Below the pieces are notes generated by a model. That model was not told where the DNA came from. It was given only the letters and a program-made list of their open reading frames with translations, and searched no databases. A stretch of 64,000 bases of DNA, taken from contig LT009756.1 in assembly GCA_900012615.1 (NCBI GenBank), positions 1,268,913 through 1,332,912 on the forward strand. Direction: 5' to 3'. Source of the DNA: Agrobacterium genomosp. 13 str. CFBP 6927. Lineage in GTDB: Bacteria; Pseudomonadota; Alphaproteobacteria; Rhizobiales; Rhizobiaceae. The position numbers and the translations under genes were made by a program. This document shows, piece after piece, positions 17,781-26,570 of this stretch (positions within the stretch are counted from its first letter, which is position 1; each line of letters begins with the position of its first letter).

Positions 17781-17935
17781 AGCGGGGCGAGGCGGGTACG
17801 CAGCATGCAGGCGAGGGAGGAAACACCTGCGAGCCCTCAAGTGCGCACCGGGAGAACCGGAGACGGTTAAAACGTCCGACCCGCTGTAAGCTGCGACCGT
17901 TCCAAACCATGTAAACAAGCTACAATGAGTCTCGA
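17753..17935 (-). ncRNA. Candidate structured small RNA upstream of the terminator
   Basis: The 300-base gap between ferredoxin and DUF922 genes ends in a strong minus-strand terminator and is unusually rich in pairing segments: AACCG/CGGTT closing a GAGA loop (17855-17868), GCAGG/CCTGC (17807-17830) whose minus-strand loop carries CCTCC, and two mutually exclusive long-range pairs, 17792-17797 with 17879-17884 and 17799-17804 with 17890-17895. I could not assign it to a known family (6S RNA and rhizobial alpha-r RNAs were considered). The 5' end is approximate. It could instead be the 3' untranslated region of the DUF922 mRNA. Confidence 0.4.
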
Positions 17936-18036
17936 CGACCGCACCATGACGAGAATTCACGGGTGATATCGGACATGACGTTACGTCATGCCCGTTGCGC
18001 GGGGTGAGTTTTTGGCAGGTCGAGAGGTGAGGTCGC

Positions 18037-18663
18037 TTAGCGCCGGTTCTGGCCCTGTTCGAGCCGGTTTTTCAAAAGCCGCGTCATGCGGGCATCGAAA
18101 TTTTTCGATTCCACCACATCGAAACGCATCTGGTCCTTGTCGTGCTCGTCCATTACCGTCTGGGTGATCTTGCCGACCATTTCCTGCAGCGTCTCGCAGT
18201 TTTTCTGCGGGCGAAGCGCCGTTAATTGCCTCTCGAGCGTGCGGGCATGGGTTCGGGCGATCTCCGCATGGCGTTCCTCGTGGCGCTTGATATCGGCAAG
18301 CAGCGTGTCCCAGATAAAGGCCAGCTCCGCCGTGGTGCGCCGCCGGTTTTTCCATTGCGGCAGGAGGATGCGGGTATTCAGCACCACCTTCGCCGTTCCC
18401 ACGCTGCACAGGCCGTTCTTTTCGACATAGGTGAGCTCGCCGCCGAATTTGATCTCGGTCGCGCCCGGATGGCGTGCACCGGTGTTGCGGGTCAGCGGAC
18501 CGTGCTTGGAAAGCTGCTGGTCCAGATCGGCGGCGGTTTTGCCGCTGATCGAAAAATAGGAATAGGTCTTGCGGACGATAGTTTCTGAAAAAGCCGATCC
18601 GGGCATGGAAAGGGCCAATGCACCCGCCAGAGCGGTGCAAAGAGCACGTGATGATTTGGTCAT
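18037..18663 (-). CDS. DUF922-family secreted putative metalloprotease
   Basis: A 208-residue exported protein: signal peptide in the first 26 residues (cleavage near SAFSE), then a DUF922 domain. The segment KRHEERHAEIARTH contains a HExxH-like pattern (HEERH) typical of this family, which is described as predicted zinc-dependent proteases. A second conserved feature is the early YSYFSISGKTAADLDQ segment. Activity is not demonstrated for the family to my knowledge. It is divergent from folP and followed by the candidate small-RNA/terminator region. Confidence 0.8.
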   Translation of the reverse strand: MTKSSRALCTALAGALALSMPGSAFSETIVRKTYSYFSISGKTAADLDQQLSKHGPLTRNTGARHPGATEIKFGGELTYVEKNGLCSVGTAKVVLNTRILLPQWKNRRRTTAELAFIWDTLLADIKRHEERHAEIARTHARTLERQLTALRPQKNCETLQEMVGKITQTVMDEHDKDQMRFDVVESKNFDARMTRLLKNRLEQGQNRR

Positions 18664-18767
18664 GACCCGGCCTTCCGGTTGAACTTGAAAAAGGTTTGCT
18701 GCATAGGCGGAGCGAAACTTATAAGAATTGGCATAACACTCCGTTATTCCCGAAAGGCGCGTGTTAC

Positions 18768-19628
18768 GTGATAACAGCCGGCAGCAATGTGTGGCAAGCG
18801 GCCCATGGTCGCTCCCTGAAACTTGATGGGCGTGGCCGTATTATGGCCATCGTCAATGCCACGCCCGATTCCTTTTCCGATGGCGGCCGTTATCTCGCCG
18901 TCGATGCGGCTTTTTCCCATGCGCTGAGCTGTGTGGAGGAGGGCGCCGACATCATCGATATAGGCGGGGAATCCACCCGGCCGGGTGCGGCCGCAGTAAC
19001 GGAAGCCGAGGAACAGGACCGGGTGTTGCCCGTCATCGAGAAATTGCGCCGCGAGACGGATGTGCTGATTTCCGTCGATACCTATCGCGCTTCGACAGCG
19101 CGGCTGGCGATCGGGACAGGTGCACATATCGTCAATGACGTCTTTGGCCTGCAGAAAGACGCGGAAATGGCTGGTGTGGTCGCCGCCACCCGCGCCGGCG
19201 TCTGCATCATGCATACCGGCCGCGACCGGCAGAAGCTTGCCGATGTGATCGAGGATCAGTTCGAATTCCTCAATCGCTCGCTCGAGATCGCCGAGGATGC
19301 GGGTATTGCCCGTGACGCCATCGCGCTCGATCCGGGTTTTGGTTTTGCGAAGGACGAGAGTGAAAATGTCGCGCTGATGGCGCGTTTCGGCGAACTGGCT
19401 GCTTTCGAACTGCCGGTTCTGGCCGGCACGTCGCGCAAGCGTTTCATCGGGTCGCTGACGGGCCGGGATGCGGCTGAGGAACGCGATATCGGAACGGCTG
19501 CAACCACCGCGATCCTGAGGCTGGCGGGCGCTTCGATTTTTCGCGTGCACAATGTTGCCGCGACACGTGATGCGCTGGCAATCGCCGATGCGGTTCTTGC
19601 CAAAACGTCGGCAAAGGCCGATGCGTAG
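18768..19628 (+). CDS. folP: Dihydropteroate synthase
   Basis: This enzyme joins 4-aminobenzoate to dihydropterin pyrophosphate in folate synthesis and is the sulfonamide target. Family motifs in order: IVNATPDSFSDGG, DIGGESTRPGA, SVDTYRASTA, IVNDVFGL, DPGFGFAK and GTSRKRFIG. I prefer GTG 18768 (286 residues); the frame is open to a TTG at 18696, which would add 24 residues not typical for the family. It begins the folP-folB-folK cluster. Confidence 0.93.
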   Translation: MITAGSNVWQAAHGRSLKLDGRGRIMAIVNATPDSFSDGGRYLAVDAAFSHALSCVEEGADIIDIGGESTRPGAAAVTEAEEQDRVLPVIEKLRRETDVLISVDTYRASTARLAIGTGAHIVNDVFGLQKDAEMAGVVAATRAGVCIMHTGRDRQKLADVIEDQFEFLNRSLEIAEDAGIARDAIALDPGFGFAKDESENVALMARFGELAAFELPVLAGTSRKRFIGSLTGRDAAEERDIGTAATTAILRLAGASIFRVHNVAATRDALAIADAVLAKTSAKADA

Positions 19629-19706
19629 ATCAATGAGTGCCGGAATGCCGCGTCCCGAAAGTGGTGCGGCTTTCTGGCGAAACAGTCCTGCCATGGAGGC
19701 GATGCG

Positions 19707-20072
19707 ATGAGCCGCTATACCATCATCCTGAAAAACTGTTCCTTTTTCGCCCGTCATGGCCTTCTCGAGCAGGAGGAGGTGCTGGGCCAGCGCTTTTTCG
19801 TCGATGCCGAGATGGAGGTCGAGGCGGGCGATGCGCTGGAAACCGATGAGATCGAAAATACCGTCGATTATGGCGTCGCCTTCGCCGTCATCGAAAAGAT
19901 CGTCGTCGGCCAGCGCCGCTATCTCATCGAAGCCTTGGCGAATGACATCTGCAAGGCGCTGCGCGAGCGTTATCCGCAAATCGTCTGGCTGCGAATAACG
20001 GTGCGCAAACCCTCCGCGCCCGTTCCCGGCATTCTGGACTATGCGCAGGTGAGCGTTGAACACCGTGCCTGA
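19707..20072 (+). CDS. folB: Dihydroneopterin aldolase
   Basis: It cleaves 7,8-dihydroneopterin to 6-hydroxymethyl-dihydropterin and glycolaldehyde, two steps before FolP. At 121 residues it has full family length. Visible motifs are FFARHGLLEQEEVLGQRF (N-terminal strand and active-site Glu) and TVDYGVAF with the conserved Tyr. The 3' end overlaps the start of folK by 17 bases, which supports translational coupling. Confidence 0.94.
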   Translation: MSRYTIILKNCSFFARHGLLEQEEVLGQRFFVDAEMEVEAGDALETDEIENTVDYGVAFAVIEKIVVGQRRYLIEALANDICKALRERYPQIVWLRITVRKPSAPVPGILDYAQVSVEHRA

Positions 20073-20592
20073 AAAGACGACCGTCGCTACCCTGGGACTC
20101 GGCGGCAACATCGGCAATCCCGCCGCCGCGATGGCGAGAGCCCTGCGCGAACTGGACACGCATGGCGATTGCCGCCTGTTGGCCGTCTCTGGCCTTTACC
20201 GCACGCCACCGTGGGGCAAGACGGATCAGGCGGATTTTTTCAACTGCTGCGCCCTGGTGGAAACCTCGCTTGCGGCGCCTTCGCTGTTAAAATTATGCCT
20301 CGATATTGAAAAGGGCATGAAGCGGGTGCGGACGGAGCGCTGGGGTCCGCGCACCATCGATATCGATGTGCTGACCTTTGGGAATGAGTCTCTCGTAACG
20401 GAAAGCATCGAAGTGCCGCATCCGCGCATGACGGAGCGAGCTTTTGTGCTGATGCCGCTTGCCGACATCGCGCCCGATCTTGAAGTCAAAGGCAAATCCG
20501 TCCTGGAATGGCTTCAGCAGGCGGACAGGACGGGCATCATCCGCGCAAACGAAAAGCGGGAGTGGTGGACACTCCCGCTCGGTGATGAGTAA
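20056..20592 (+). CDS. folK: 6-hydroxymethyl-7,8-dihydropterin pyrophosphokinase
   Basis: It transfers pyrophosphate from ATP to hydroxymethyl-dihydropterin, feeding FolP. The 178-residue protein has the GLGGNIGNP start, SGLYRTPPWG and the HPPK signature RWGPRTIDIDVL that holds the two magnesium-binding Asp residues. The start is TTG 20056 or GTG 20065; both overlap folB, with AGGTGAG a few bases upstream. The C-terminal tail is longer than in E. coli. Confidence 0.93.
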   Translation: MNTVPEKTTVATLGLGGNIGNPAAAMARALRELDTHGDCRLLAVSGLYRTPPWGKTDQADFFNCCALVETSLAAPSLLKLCLDIEKGMKRVRTERWGPRTIDIDVLTFGNESLVTESIEVPHPRMTERAFVLMPLADIAPDLEVKGKSVLEWLQQADRTGIIRANEKREWWTLPLGDE

Positions 20593-20606
20593 AGAGGCTG
20601 CAGCCG

Positions 20607-21167
20607 TTACGGCTTGATCGAACCGACGGCCATCTGGTCGATGTCACGCGCCAGCGTCACGCCGATGACCGGGATCATCTGGTCGGCGACCTTGACGGAA
20701 ATGGTGATATTCATCGAATTGTCGCTGGAGACACGCGCGACCATCGCACCATTGAGCTTGGCGCGGTTGATGCCGACAACGACCTTGTCGCCGCTGACCT
20801 GTCCGGAGGTGATGTCCAGCCCCTTGCCTTCTGCACCGTCGAGGAACTTGCCCTCGTAAGAGTTGCCCTTCTGGCTGATGACGGCGGACATGGGCTGGCT
20901 GAAAACGCCGACGCGGCAGGTGCCGCCGAGCTTGATGCCGGTCTGCTTGTCATCAAGTGGTTCGCCGGTCAGATCACAGGTAAATTTGGTGCCCTTGTAT
21001 TTGCCGGCGACGATTTCGCCCGGGCCTTTCCAGCTGCCGGCCACGGAGCGGAAGAAGACGTCGTCGCGGTCGCGCGATGCGGCATGGACGTCAGACAGGC
21101 CGAAACCGCCGCTGACGGACAATATGGCGGCAAGTCCGCCCACAAGCGAAAAGAAGCGCGAATACAT
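20607..21167 (-). CDS. Conserved exported protein of Rhizobiales, unknown function
   Basis: A 186-residue protein with a signal peptide (first 29 residues, ending VHAAS). The mature domain SVAGSWKGPGEIVAGKYKGTKFTC begins with a lipocalin-like GxW pattern and contains two Cys (TCDLTGE and GTCRVGV) that could form a disulfide. The rest alternates beta strands. I do not recognise a named family. It is convergent with folK, with 14 bases between the stops. Confidence 0.7.
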   Translation of the reverse strand: MYSRFFSLVGGLAAILSVSGGFGLSDVHAASRDRDDVFFRSVAGSWKGPGEIVAGKYKGTKFTCDLTGEPLDDKQTGIKLGGTCRVGVFSQPMSAVISQKGNSYEGKFLDGAEGKGLDITSGQVSGDKVVVGINRAKLNGAMVARVSSDNSMNITISVKVADQMIPVIGVTLARDIDQMAVGSIKP

Positions 21168-21297
21168 GATACTTTCCCCGGCGAAGAAGCCTGTTCGATA
21201 GGCCGCAATCTACCGGCGGAATGGTTAATGCTTGGTTTATTTCGCTCTCATTTGCGGCTTCGTCCGTAACCTTTTTGAACCGCTCATGTCTTGCCAC

Positions 21298-22377
21298 TCA
21301 GGCTTTTTCACCGCTTTTTCCGCCGCTTAAATCGGGCGTCAGGTCGGACATGAAATCGCCGATCCCCGGACGCTTCACGGCCCTGAACGGCAACGGACGG
21401 CACAGATCCATGGCCGCAATGCCGATTCGCGCCGTCATCAGGCCGTTGATGACACCTTCGCCGAGTCGCGCCGAGAGTTTCGAGGCAAGACCGTGACCGA
21501 GAACCTGCTGGGCAAGGCCGTCGCCGACGGCAATCGATCCCGTCACGGCGAGGTGGGCGACGACATCCTTCAGCAGCCGCAACATGCCAAGCGTGCCGGG
21601 ACGGCCGCCGTAAAGCTCCGCCATGGCCCGCACCAGCCGTGTCACCTCAAACAGCACGTAAGCGAGATCAACGATTGCACGCGGGCTGACGGCGGTGACG
21701 ACGGAGACGCGTTTGGAGGAATTGAGGATCAGGGCGCGCGCCTGCCGGTCGAGCGGCACCAGCAATTCACGTTCGGCAAGCTCGATCAGATGTGGGCCGT
21801 CGATCACATCGTTTTCCGTTTCCTTCAGCGCCGCACGTCCCTTGGCCGTTTCGGCCCGGTGGGAGAGGACGGCATTGAGGCGTGTGACGATGGCGCGGGC
21901 GGGTTTCGGGCTCTTGTCGAGGCTTGCCGTTTCCGCATCAGCCTTCAAGGATTGCACGGCATTGAGCCGCATGATTCCAAAGACTTCCCGCCCGACGAGG
22001 ACGAGAACGGCCAGAAGCGCAACGATAAGCGCGATGGTCGCCGTGTAGCCAAGCCAGTCTGAGCGGGAAAACAGGTTGCGGATAAGCTGATCCGCCCAGA
22101 GCCCGAAGGCAAGCGAGAACAACACGCCCAATGCGCCGAGTGCGAGTTTGCCGAAGGAGAATCGGCTTTTCTTCGGCGTCGCCACCGGCAAGGCGGCTGC
22201 ATCGATTTCTTCCGGCGCGAGAAACGGATCGTCTTCGTCGGGCGTCAGTGAAATCTCGGCGCCGAAGCTGCGCGGGGCACGTTTCTGCGTCGCGGATGGC
22301 CGTGCCGTCTCTTCCGTCTCGAGCGTGAAAGCTGCCGGGCGGCGAGCCTGCGAATCATTGGGAGTGGGAACCTTCAT
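21298..22377 (-). CDS. YcjF/TIGR01620-family membrane protein (DUF697)
   Basis: A 359-residue inner-membrane protein. The N-terminal 75 residues are charged and Pro-rich. Two membrane segments (KLALGALGVLFSLAFGLWAD and ATIALIVALLAVLVLVG) follow at about 80-135, then a cytosolic alpha-helical DUF697 region. YcjF and YcjX are paired in many proteobacteria and are linked to the phage-shock regulon in E. coli. Here the start codon overlaps the ycjX stop by four bases (ATGA), so the two are surely cotranslated. Confidence 0.85.
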   Translation of the reverse strand: MKVPTPNDSQARRPAAFTLETEETARPSATQKRAPRSFGAEISLTPDEDDPFLAPEEIDAAALPVATPKKSRFSFGKLALGALGVLFSLAFGLWADQLIRNLFSRSDWLGYTATIALIVALLAVLVLVGREVFGIMRLNAVQSLKADAETASLDKSPKPARAIVTRLNAVLSHRAETAKGRAALKETENDVIDGPHLIELAERELLVPLDRQARALILNSSKRVSVVTAVSPRAIVDLAYVLFEVTRLVRAMAELYGGRPGTLGMLRLLKDVVAHLAVTGSIAVGDGLAQQVLGHGLASKLSARLGEGVINGLMTARIGIAAMDLCRPLPFRAVKRPGIGDFMSDLTPDLSGGKSGEKA

Positions 22378-23852
22378 GCGAGCTTGTCTCCGAACAGGAA
22401 CTGCATGGCGCGATCAAGCCTGATATGGGGCACGGAAAGCCTTATACCGCCGCTGCCCGGCTCGTCGACATTGGGCGGCCGGAAACGCACGACATTGACG
22501 TCGGGCAATGTCGCGTTGTCGCCATCCCTGTCAATGCTGCGGAACAGCGGCTCGGGATCATCAGGCAGATCGCCGGGAAAGATCGCCGTCTTGCGGTTGC
22601 CATCGAAGGTTTCGCCATTGATGGTCTCACCGGCCATTGGTGTGCCGACGATGACGGGCAATTCGTGGCCATCCTGCCGCACGGTCGCTTCCCGCGTTGC
22701 ACGCACGGAAGCCAGCGCCATGACCTCTATGCCGGCGCCATTCATGCCGATGGTGGTGATGGCGCGGTCCACCAGACGGCGGGTGAGCCGCTCCAGCCGG
22801 TCATGGCTTTCATGGTGCAGGTGGTCGGCCTTGGTGGCGGCAATCAGCACCTTGTCGATGCGCCGGCCGATGAGAGACGACAGGAGGCTGTTGGTCCCGG
22901 GGCGGAAACAGGCGAGAACATCGCCCAGCGCCCGTTCCAGATCCTGCACGGCTTCCGGGCCGCGATTGACCGCCTGAAGCGTGTCGATCAGCACGATCTG
23001 CCGGTCGAGGCGGGCGAAATGCTCGCGGAAGAAGGGTTTCACCACGATCGATTTATAGGCGTCGTAGCGCCGCTCCATCATGGCGCGCAGCGAACCCTTC
23101 GGTGCTTTCTCATCCGTCAGGCCGGGCAGGGGCGCGAAGGTCAGCGCCGGCGATCCTTCCAGATCCCCCGGCATCAAAAGACGCCCCGGCGGCAGGGTGG
23201 AGAGCGATCTTTCGTCGGATTTGCAGGCTTTCAGATAGGCTGCGAAACTTTCGGCCAGACGTCGCGCCGTCATCTCGTCGGCAGGGGCGTTGATATCGAG
23301 AGACGAAGCGATCGCCAGCCATTCCTGCGCCAGCTCGGAACGGATGCCGGTTCCGGCGAGTGCGACGGTTGCGTCGCTGAATTGCCTGTAATCCTGCGAC
23401 AGAAGCGGCAGGTCGAGCAGCCATTCGCCGGGATAGTCGACGATATCGATGGAGAGCTTGCCGGCCGAAAACCACCGGCCCCAGCCGCTGGCACTCTGGT
23501 AGTCCAGCGTGATCCGCAGTTCGGATATTGCCCGCGTCGAATCGGGCCAGAGCCGGTCGCGCACCAGCGCCTGAATATGGTCCTCGTATTGAAAACGGGG
23601 AATGGCGTCGTCCGGCTGCGGTTCGAGGCGCACATTCGAGACCCGGCCAGACCGCATGGCTTCAAACAGCGGCAGGCGGCCACCATTCAGAAGATTGTGG
23701 ACGAGGGAGGAAATGAAGACCGTCTTTCCCGCCCGCGAAAGACCGGTGACGCCAAGCCGCAATGTCGGGTGGGTGAGGCTGCTCGCACGGTCGGCCAGAT
23801 TATCGAATGCGATGAGCGCACTGTCCGTCAGGGACGTAAGAGAAGGCGGCAA
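22374..23852 (-). CDS. YcjX-like P-loop GTPase (DUF463)
   Basis: A 492-residue DUF463 protein with a Walker A loop in GVTGLSRAGKTVF (about residue 35), the IDIVDYPGEWLLDLP switch region and IVLIDTLQAVNRG. Related to stress-inducible GTPases of the phage-shock response. It is the first gene of a two-gene unit with the YcjF-like membrane protein, and together they probably act at the inner membrane under envelope stress (inference from family). Confidence 0.88.
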   Translation of the reverse strand: MPPSLTSLTDSALIAFDNLADRASSLTHPTLRLGVTGLSRAGKTVFISSLVHNLLNGGRLPLFEAMRSGRVSNVRLEPQPDDAIPRFQYEDHIQALVRDRLWPDSTRAISELRITLDYQSASGWGRWFSAGKLSIDIVDYPGEWLLDLPLLSQDYRQFSDATVALAGTGIRSELAQEWLAIASSLDINAPADEMTARRLAESFAAYLKACKSDERSLSTLPPGRLLMPGDLEGSPALTFAPLPGLTDEKAPKGSLRAMMERRYDAYKSIVVKPFFREHFARLDRQIVLIDTLQAVNRGPEAVQDLERALGDVLACFRPGTNSLLSSLIGRRIDKVLIAATKADHLHHESHDRLERLTRRLVDRAITTIGMNGAGIEVMALASVRATREATVRQDGHELPVIVGTPMAGETINGETFDGNRKTAIFPGDLPDDPEPLFRSIDRDGDNATLPDVNVVRFRPPNVDEPGSGGIRLSVPHIRLDRAMQFLFGDKLA

Positions 23853-23983
23853 TGGCAGTTTCCCGGCTGTGTTTCACGATCACGGCTGCAATATAGGAAT
23901 GCGTGGCTGCCCAAAAAAGAAGCGACCCCGTGGATTTTCAACGACATCGCGTTTAGCACTCCCGCAGCCACGGCAGCCTTTGG

Positions 23984-24493
23984 CTATCTGCCTGGTGACA
24001 GGAAATCGACGAGCCGCCAGCGATTCCTGCCGTTTCCGACGCCGTCGTCGTGATCGAGCACGGCAAGCCCCGATGTCGGAAAGCCGGAAGGCAGGGCGGC
24101 ATGCAGCAGATCCTCGCCGATCATCGCCTCCAGCGTCGCCTCCATGGTGGGATTGTGTCCGACCAGCATCACGGATTGCACATCCGTTTGTGCGGCAATG
24201 AGGGAGAGATAGGTTTCGCTGCGCGCATTGTACATTTCATCGACATAGCCGATGTCGATGCCTTCATTGAAGGCGCGTTGCCAGGCCTGCGTGGTCTGCC
24301 GGCAGCGCGCGGCCGTCGATGACAGAAGCATGTCAGGGCGGTAGTGCCGGTCGGCGGCAAGATCGGCGATGATCTCCGCCTCGGCGAAACCCGCCTCGTT
24401 CAATCCCCGGTCGAAATCGCGCTCTCCCGGCGCCGCCCAGGCGGCCTTGGCGTGGCGCAGAAGGTAAACTCGCTTCGGGTGATGATCTGTCAA
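23984..24493 (-). CDS. sixA: SixA-like histidine phosphatase
   Basis: A 169-residue histidine-phosphatase superfamily protein. The phosphate-accepting His is in YLLRHAKAAWA (residue 13) and the second His in VGHNPTMEATL. SixA removes phosphate from Hpt domains or from the nitrogen phosphotransferase protein NPr in E. coli. An Hpt protein is encoded in this window but 7 kb away. The gene is monocistronic and divergent from dksA. Confidence 0.85.
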   Translation of the reverse strand: MTDHHPKRVYLLRHAKAAWAAPGERDFDRGLNEAGFAEAEIIADLAADRHYRPDMLLSSTAARCRQTTQAWQRAFNEGIDIGYVDEMYNARSETYLSLIAAQTDVQSVMLVGHNPTMEATLEAMIGEDLLHAALPSGFPTSGLAVLDHDDGVGNGRNRWRLVDFLSPGR

Positions 24494-24697
24494 GGGCAGG
24501 GACCGGCGTTCGAAACTCTAGGCACGGTCCGAATGCTACAGGATAGGCTCACGGGACCGCAAGTCCTCTTTCCTGTTGGCAAGTCGCGTCTAAGTGATCG
24601 AAGAAGAGATCGCTTCCACGCCAATAAAGGATAAAAATTAGTCATTTAGATGATTTTTATGTCAGTTTTAAAAATGCCTGAAAACTGATCTGTAGAC

Positions 24698-24727
24698 TTG
24701 AACCGGCCTATATCATTGGAGTATACA
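24698..24727 (+). promoter_or_regulatory. Probable sigma-70 promoter of dksA
   Basis: TTGAAC (24698-24703), 18-base spacer and TATACA (24722-24727), lying 35 bases before the start codon. Confidence 0.6.
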
Positions 24728-24762
24728 CCGCCGCATTGAGATGTTCTTCGAGGAGAATCGCG

Positions 24763-25182
24763 TTGAGTGAGAAGATCGATCTTAGCAAATATGTACTCTC
24801 GGAAGACGACGAGTTCATGAATGCCAGCCAGCGTGCCTACTTCCGCGCGAAGCTGGTCGCCTGGAAAAATGACATCCTTAGAGAAGCGCGCGAGACCCTC
24901 GGACATCTCGCCGAAGAAAGCGCCAACCACCCCGATCTCGCGGATCGGGCATCTTCCGAAACAGACAGGGCGATCGAACTTCGCGCCCGGGACCGCCAGC
25001 GCAAGCTGATCTCAAAGATCGATGCGGCCCTTCAGCGGATCGAAGACGGCACCTACGGTTACTGTGAGGAAACGGGTGAGCCTATCGGCCTCAAGCGTCT
25101 TGACGCCCGCCCTATAGCGACCCTGTCCATTGAGGCGCAGGAGCGTCACGAGCGTCGCGAAAAAGTCTACCGCGACGAGTAA
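24763..25182 (+). CDS. dksA: DksA-type RNA polymerase-binding regulator lacking the zinc site
   Basis: DksA enters the secondary channel of RNA polymerase and, with ppGpp, represses rRNA promoters and activates biosynthetic ones. This protein has 139 residues with the coiled coil at about 30-100. The globular domain keeps only one of the four zinc cysteines: GYCEETGEPIG then ATLSIEAQ, i.e. Cys-Thr-Ser-Ala instead of four Cys. A comparable zinc-free DksA has been described in Rhodobacter. The start is TTG 24763 (LSEKID), decided by GAGGAG just upstream; the frame upstream is open but unrelated. A terminator follows. Confidence 0.93.
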   Translation: MSEKIDLSKYVLSEDDEFMNASQRAYFRAKLVAWKNDILREARETLGHLAEESANHPDLADRASSETDRAIELRARDRQRKLISKIDAALQRIEDGTYGYCEETGEPIGLKRLDARPIATLSIEAQERHERREKVYRDE

Positions 25183-25237
25183 GATGGAGAGCTCTCCGGT
25201 TATCACAGCGAACCGGTCGGTGAAAATTACACAAATG

Positions 25238-25271
25238 AAAAAGGGCGTGGAATTATTTCCGCGCCCTTTTT
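25238..25271. terminator. Terminator between dksA and the FliO-like gene
   Basis: AAAAGGGCG and CGCCCTTTTT with an inner GGAA/TTCC pair. The flanking A and T tracts allow function in both directions for the two convergent genes. Confidence 0.8.
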
Positions 25272-25307
25272 GCTTTCAAATCGATCCGTCTAACGGACCC
25301 CGGCCCG

Positions 25308-26570
25308 TCAGCGATCGCGGGTGACCGAAAGCTCACCGAAGATACGCGCCATTTCCTTCTGCATATCACCATCCGGTGTCGCGCCGGTAACAGGCGGAGA
25401 GGCGGGCTGGGTCTTGGGCTGCTTTTCCGCTGCCGCAGCAATTTCCGGCTCTTTCTCGGCGTCCTTGCTCTTGGCTATTTCGGCTTCGAGAAAGCTCTCG
25501 AAATCGCTGGCAAGGTCATCGGAAAATCTGGGTTCGGCGTCAGCGGAGACGATAGGCGGATTTTCGGGCTGCGGCGGGAAGGGCGCCGGCGGCGTATTGT
25601 CTCCGGGTTTCAGCCCGGGCAGAACACGCTCGCGTGCGGCGTCCAGAAAATCGGCGGCATTCGTTTGGTCGATGACAGGCTCACGCGCGGCAAAAACCTG
25701 TGGCGCGGGCACCGCTGGCCGTTCCTCTGGCGCCCTTGCCTGTACGGTAACGGGAGGCGTGACCGGGGCCGGCGCAGGCGCAGGCGCGAAAGGCTCGGCT
25801 CGCCTCTGGTCGGTCGGTTCTGCCGCCATATCGAGCGAGGCAGCGGCAACCGGCAGAACGGCGACTGCCGGTGTGGCCGCGGTAACCGGTGCGGGTACCG
25901 GTGTTGGTGCAGGTGCCGGTGAAGGGACGGGGCGGGCAATCTCCCTCTCGGGGGCTGCCTGCCTTACAGGCGGTGCAGGCTCGCGGGCAACCGAAGGCGC
26001 GGCGGAAACCGGTTGCTGCGGTGTCGACGGGCGTGGCGGTAGCGGTGCGGCTGAAACCGGGGCAGGTGCGGGGCGGGGCGCCGGGGCAGGCTGCTCAGGC
26101 CGTTGCGGCTGTTTTACGGGTTCTTCGGTTGCGGTAGCGGGAGCGACCGTCGCTACAGGCTGTTGTTGCGGCAGGGCCGCGCGGCGCTCCTGCGGGATAG
26201 CCGGCTCGGCCTTTTTTACGTCGCTCTCCTGGCGCGGCAGCGCCTTCAGTTCCGGTTCCTGTACGTCCCGCACGATCGGGATCGCGCCGATGCCGCTTTC
26301 GATGACGATATCGGTTGGACCGCCGATCATCACCAGATGCTCGACATTGTCGCGTCGCACCAGCACGAGGCGGCGACGCGCATCCACGGCCGTCGCATCG
26401 AGAACCTGCAGGCGCGGCTGCCGATTGCGTCCACCCCGGATAAAGGGGGCCGAACCGCTGCGCCTGCGCAGAAGCCACAGAGCAATCGCCAGCACCAGCA
26501 GCGCCACACCCACACCGACAACGGCGACGATGAGGTTGTTTCCATAGGTCCCGATAAAATCATCCATCAT
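25308..26570 (-). CDS. FliO-like single-pass membrane protein with long Pro/Ala-rich tail
   Basis: A 420-residue protein: one membrane helix (residues 11-35), a compact domain LQVLDATAVDARRRLVLVRRDNVEHLVMIGG at about 52-85 that resembles FliO (flagellar export apparatus), then over 300 residues of low-complexity Pro/Ala sequence. The C-terminus holds two short conserved patches (ASDFESFLEAEIAKSK and MQKEMARIFGELS). No flagellar gene lies nearby, so FliO is a domain call only. Start is the ATG pair at 26570/26567. Confidence 0.6.
   Translation of the reverse strand: MMDDFIGTYGNNLIVAVVGVGVALLVLAIALWLLRRRSGSAPFIRGGRNRQPRLQVLDATAVDARRRLVLVRRDNVEHLVMIGGPTDIVIESGIGAIPIVRDVQEPELKALPRQESDVKKAEPAIPQERRAALPQQQPVATVAPATATEEPVKQPQRPEQPAPAPRPAPAPVSAAPLPPRPSTPQQPVSAAPSVAREPAPPVRQAAPEREIARPVPSPAPAPTPVPAPVTAATPAVAVLPVAAASLDMAAEPTDQRRAEPFAPAPAPAPVTPPVTVQARAPEERPAVPAPQVFAAREPVIDQTNAADFLDAARERVLPGLKPGDNTPPAPFPPQPENPPIVSADAEPRFSDDLASDFESFLEAEIAKSKDAEKEPEIAAAAEKQPKTQPASPPVTGATPDGDMQKEMARIFGELSVTRDR

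Noticed and set aside
17727..18036. Cobalamin or thiamine riboswitch
   Set aside because: None of the conserved core words of those riboswitches could be found on either strand.
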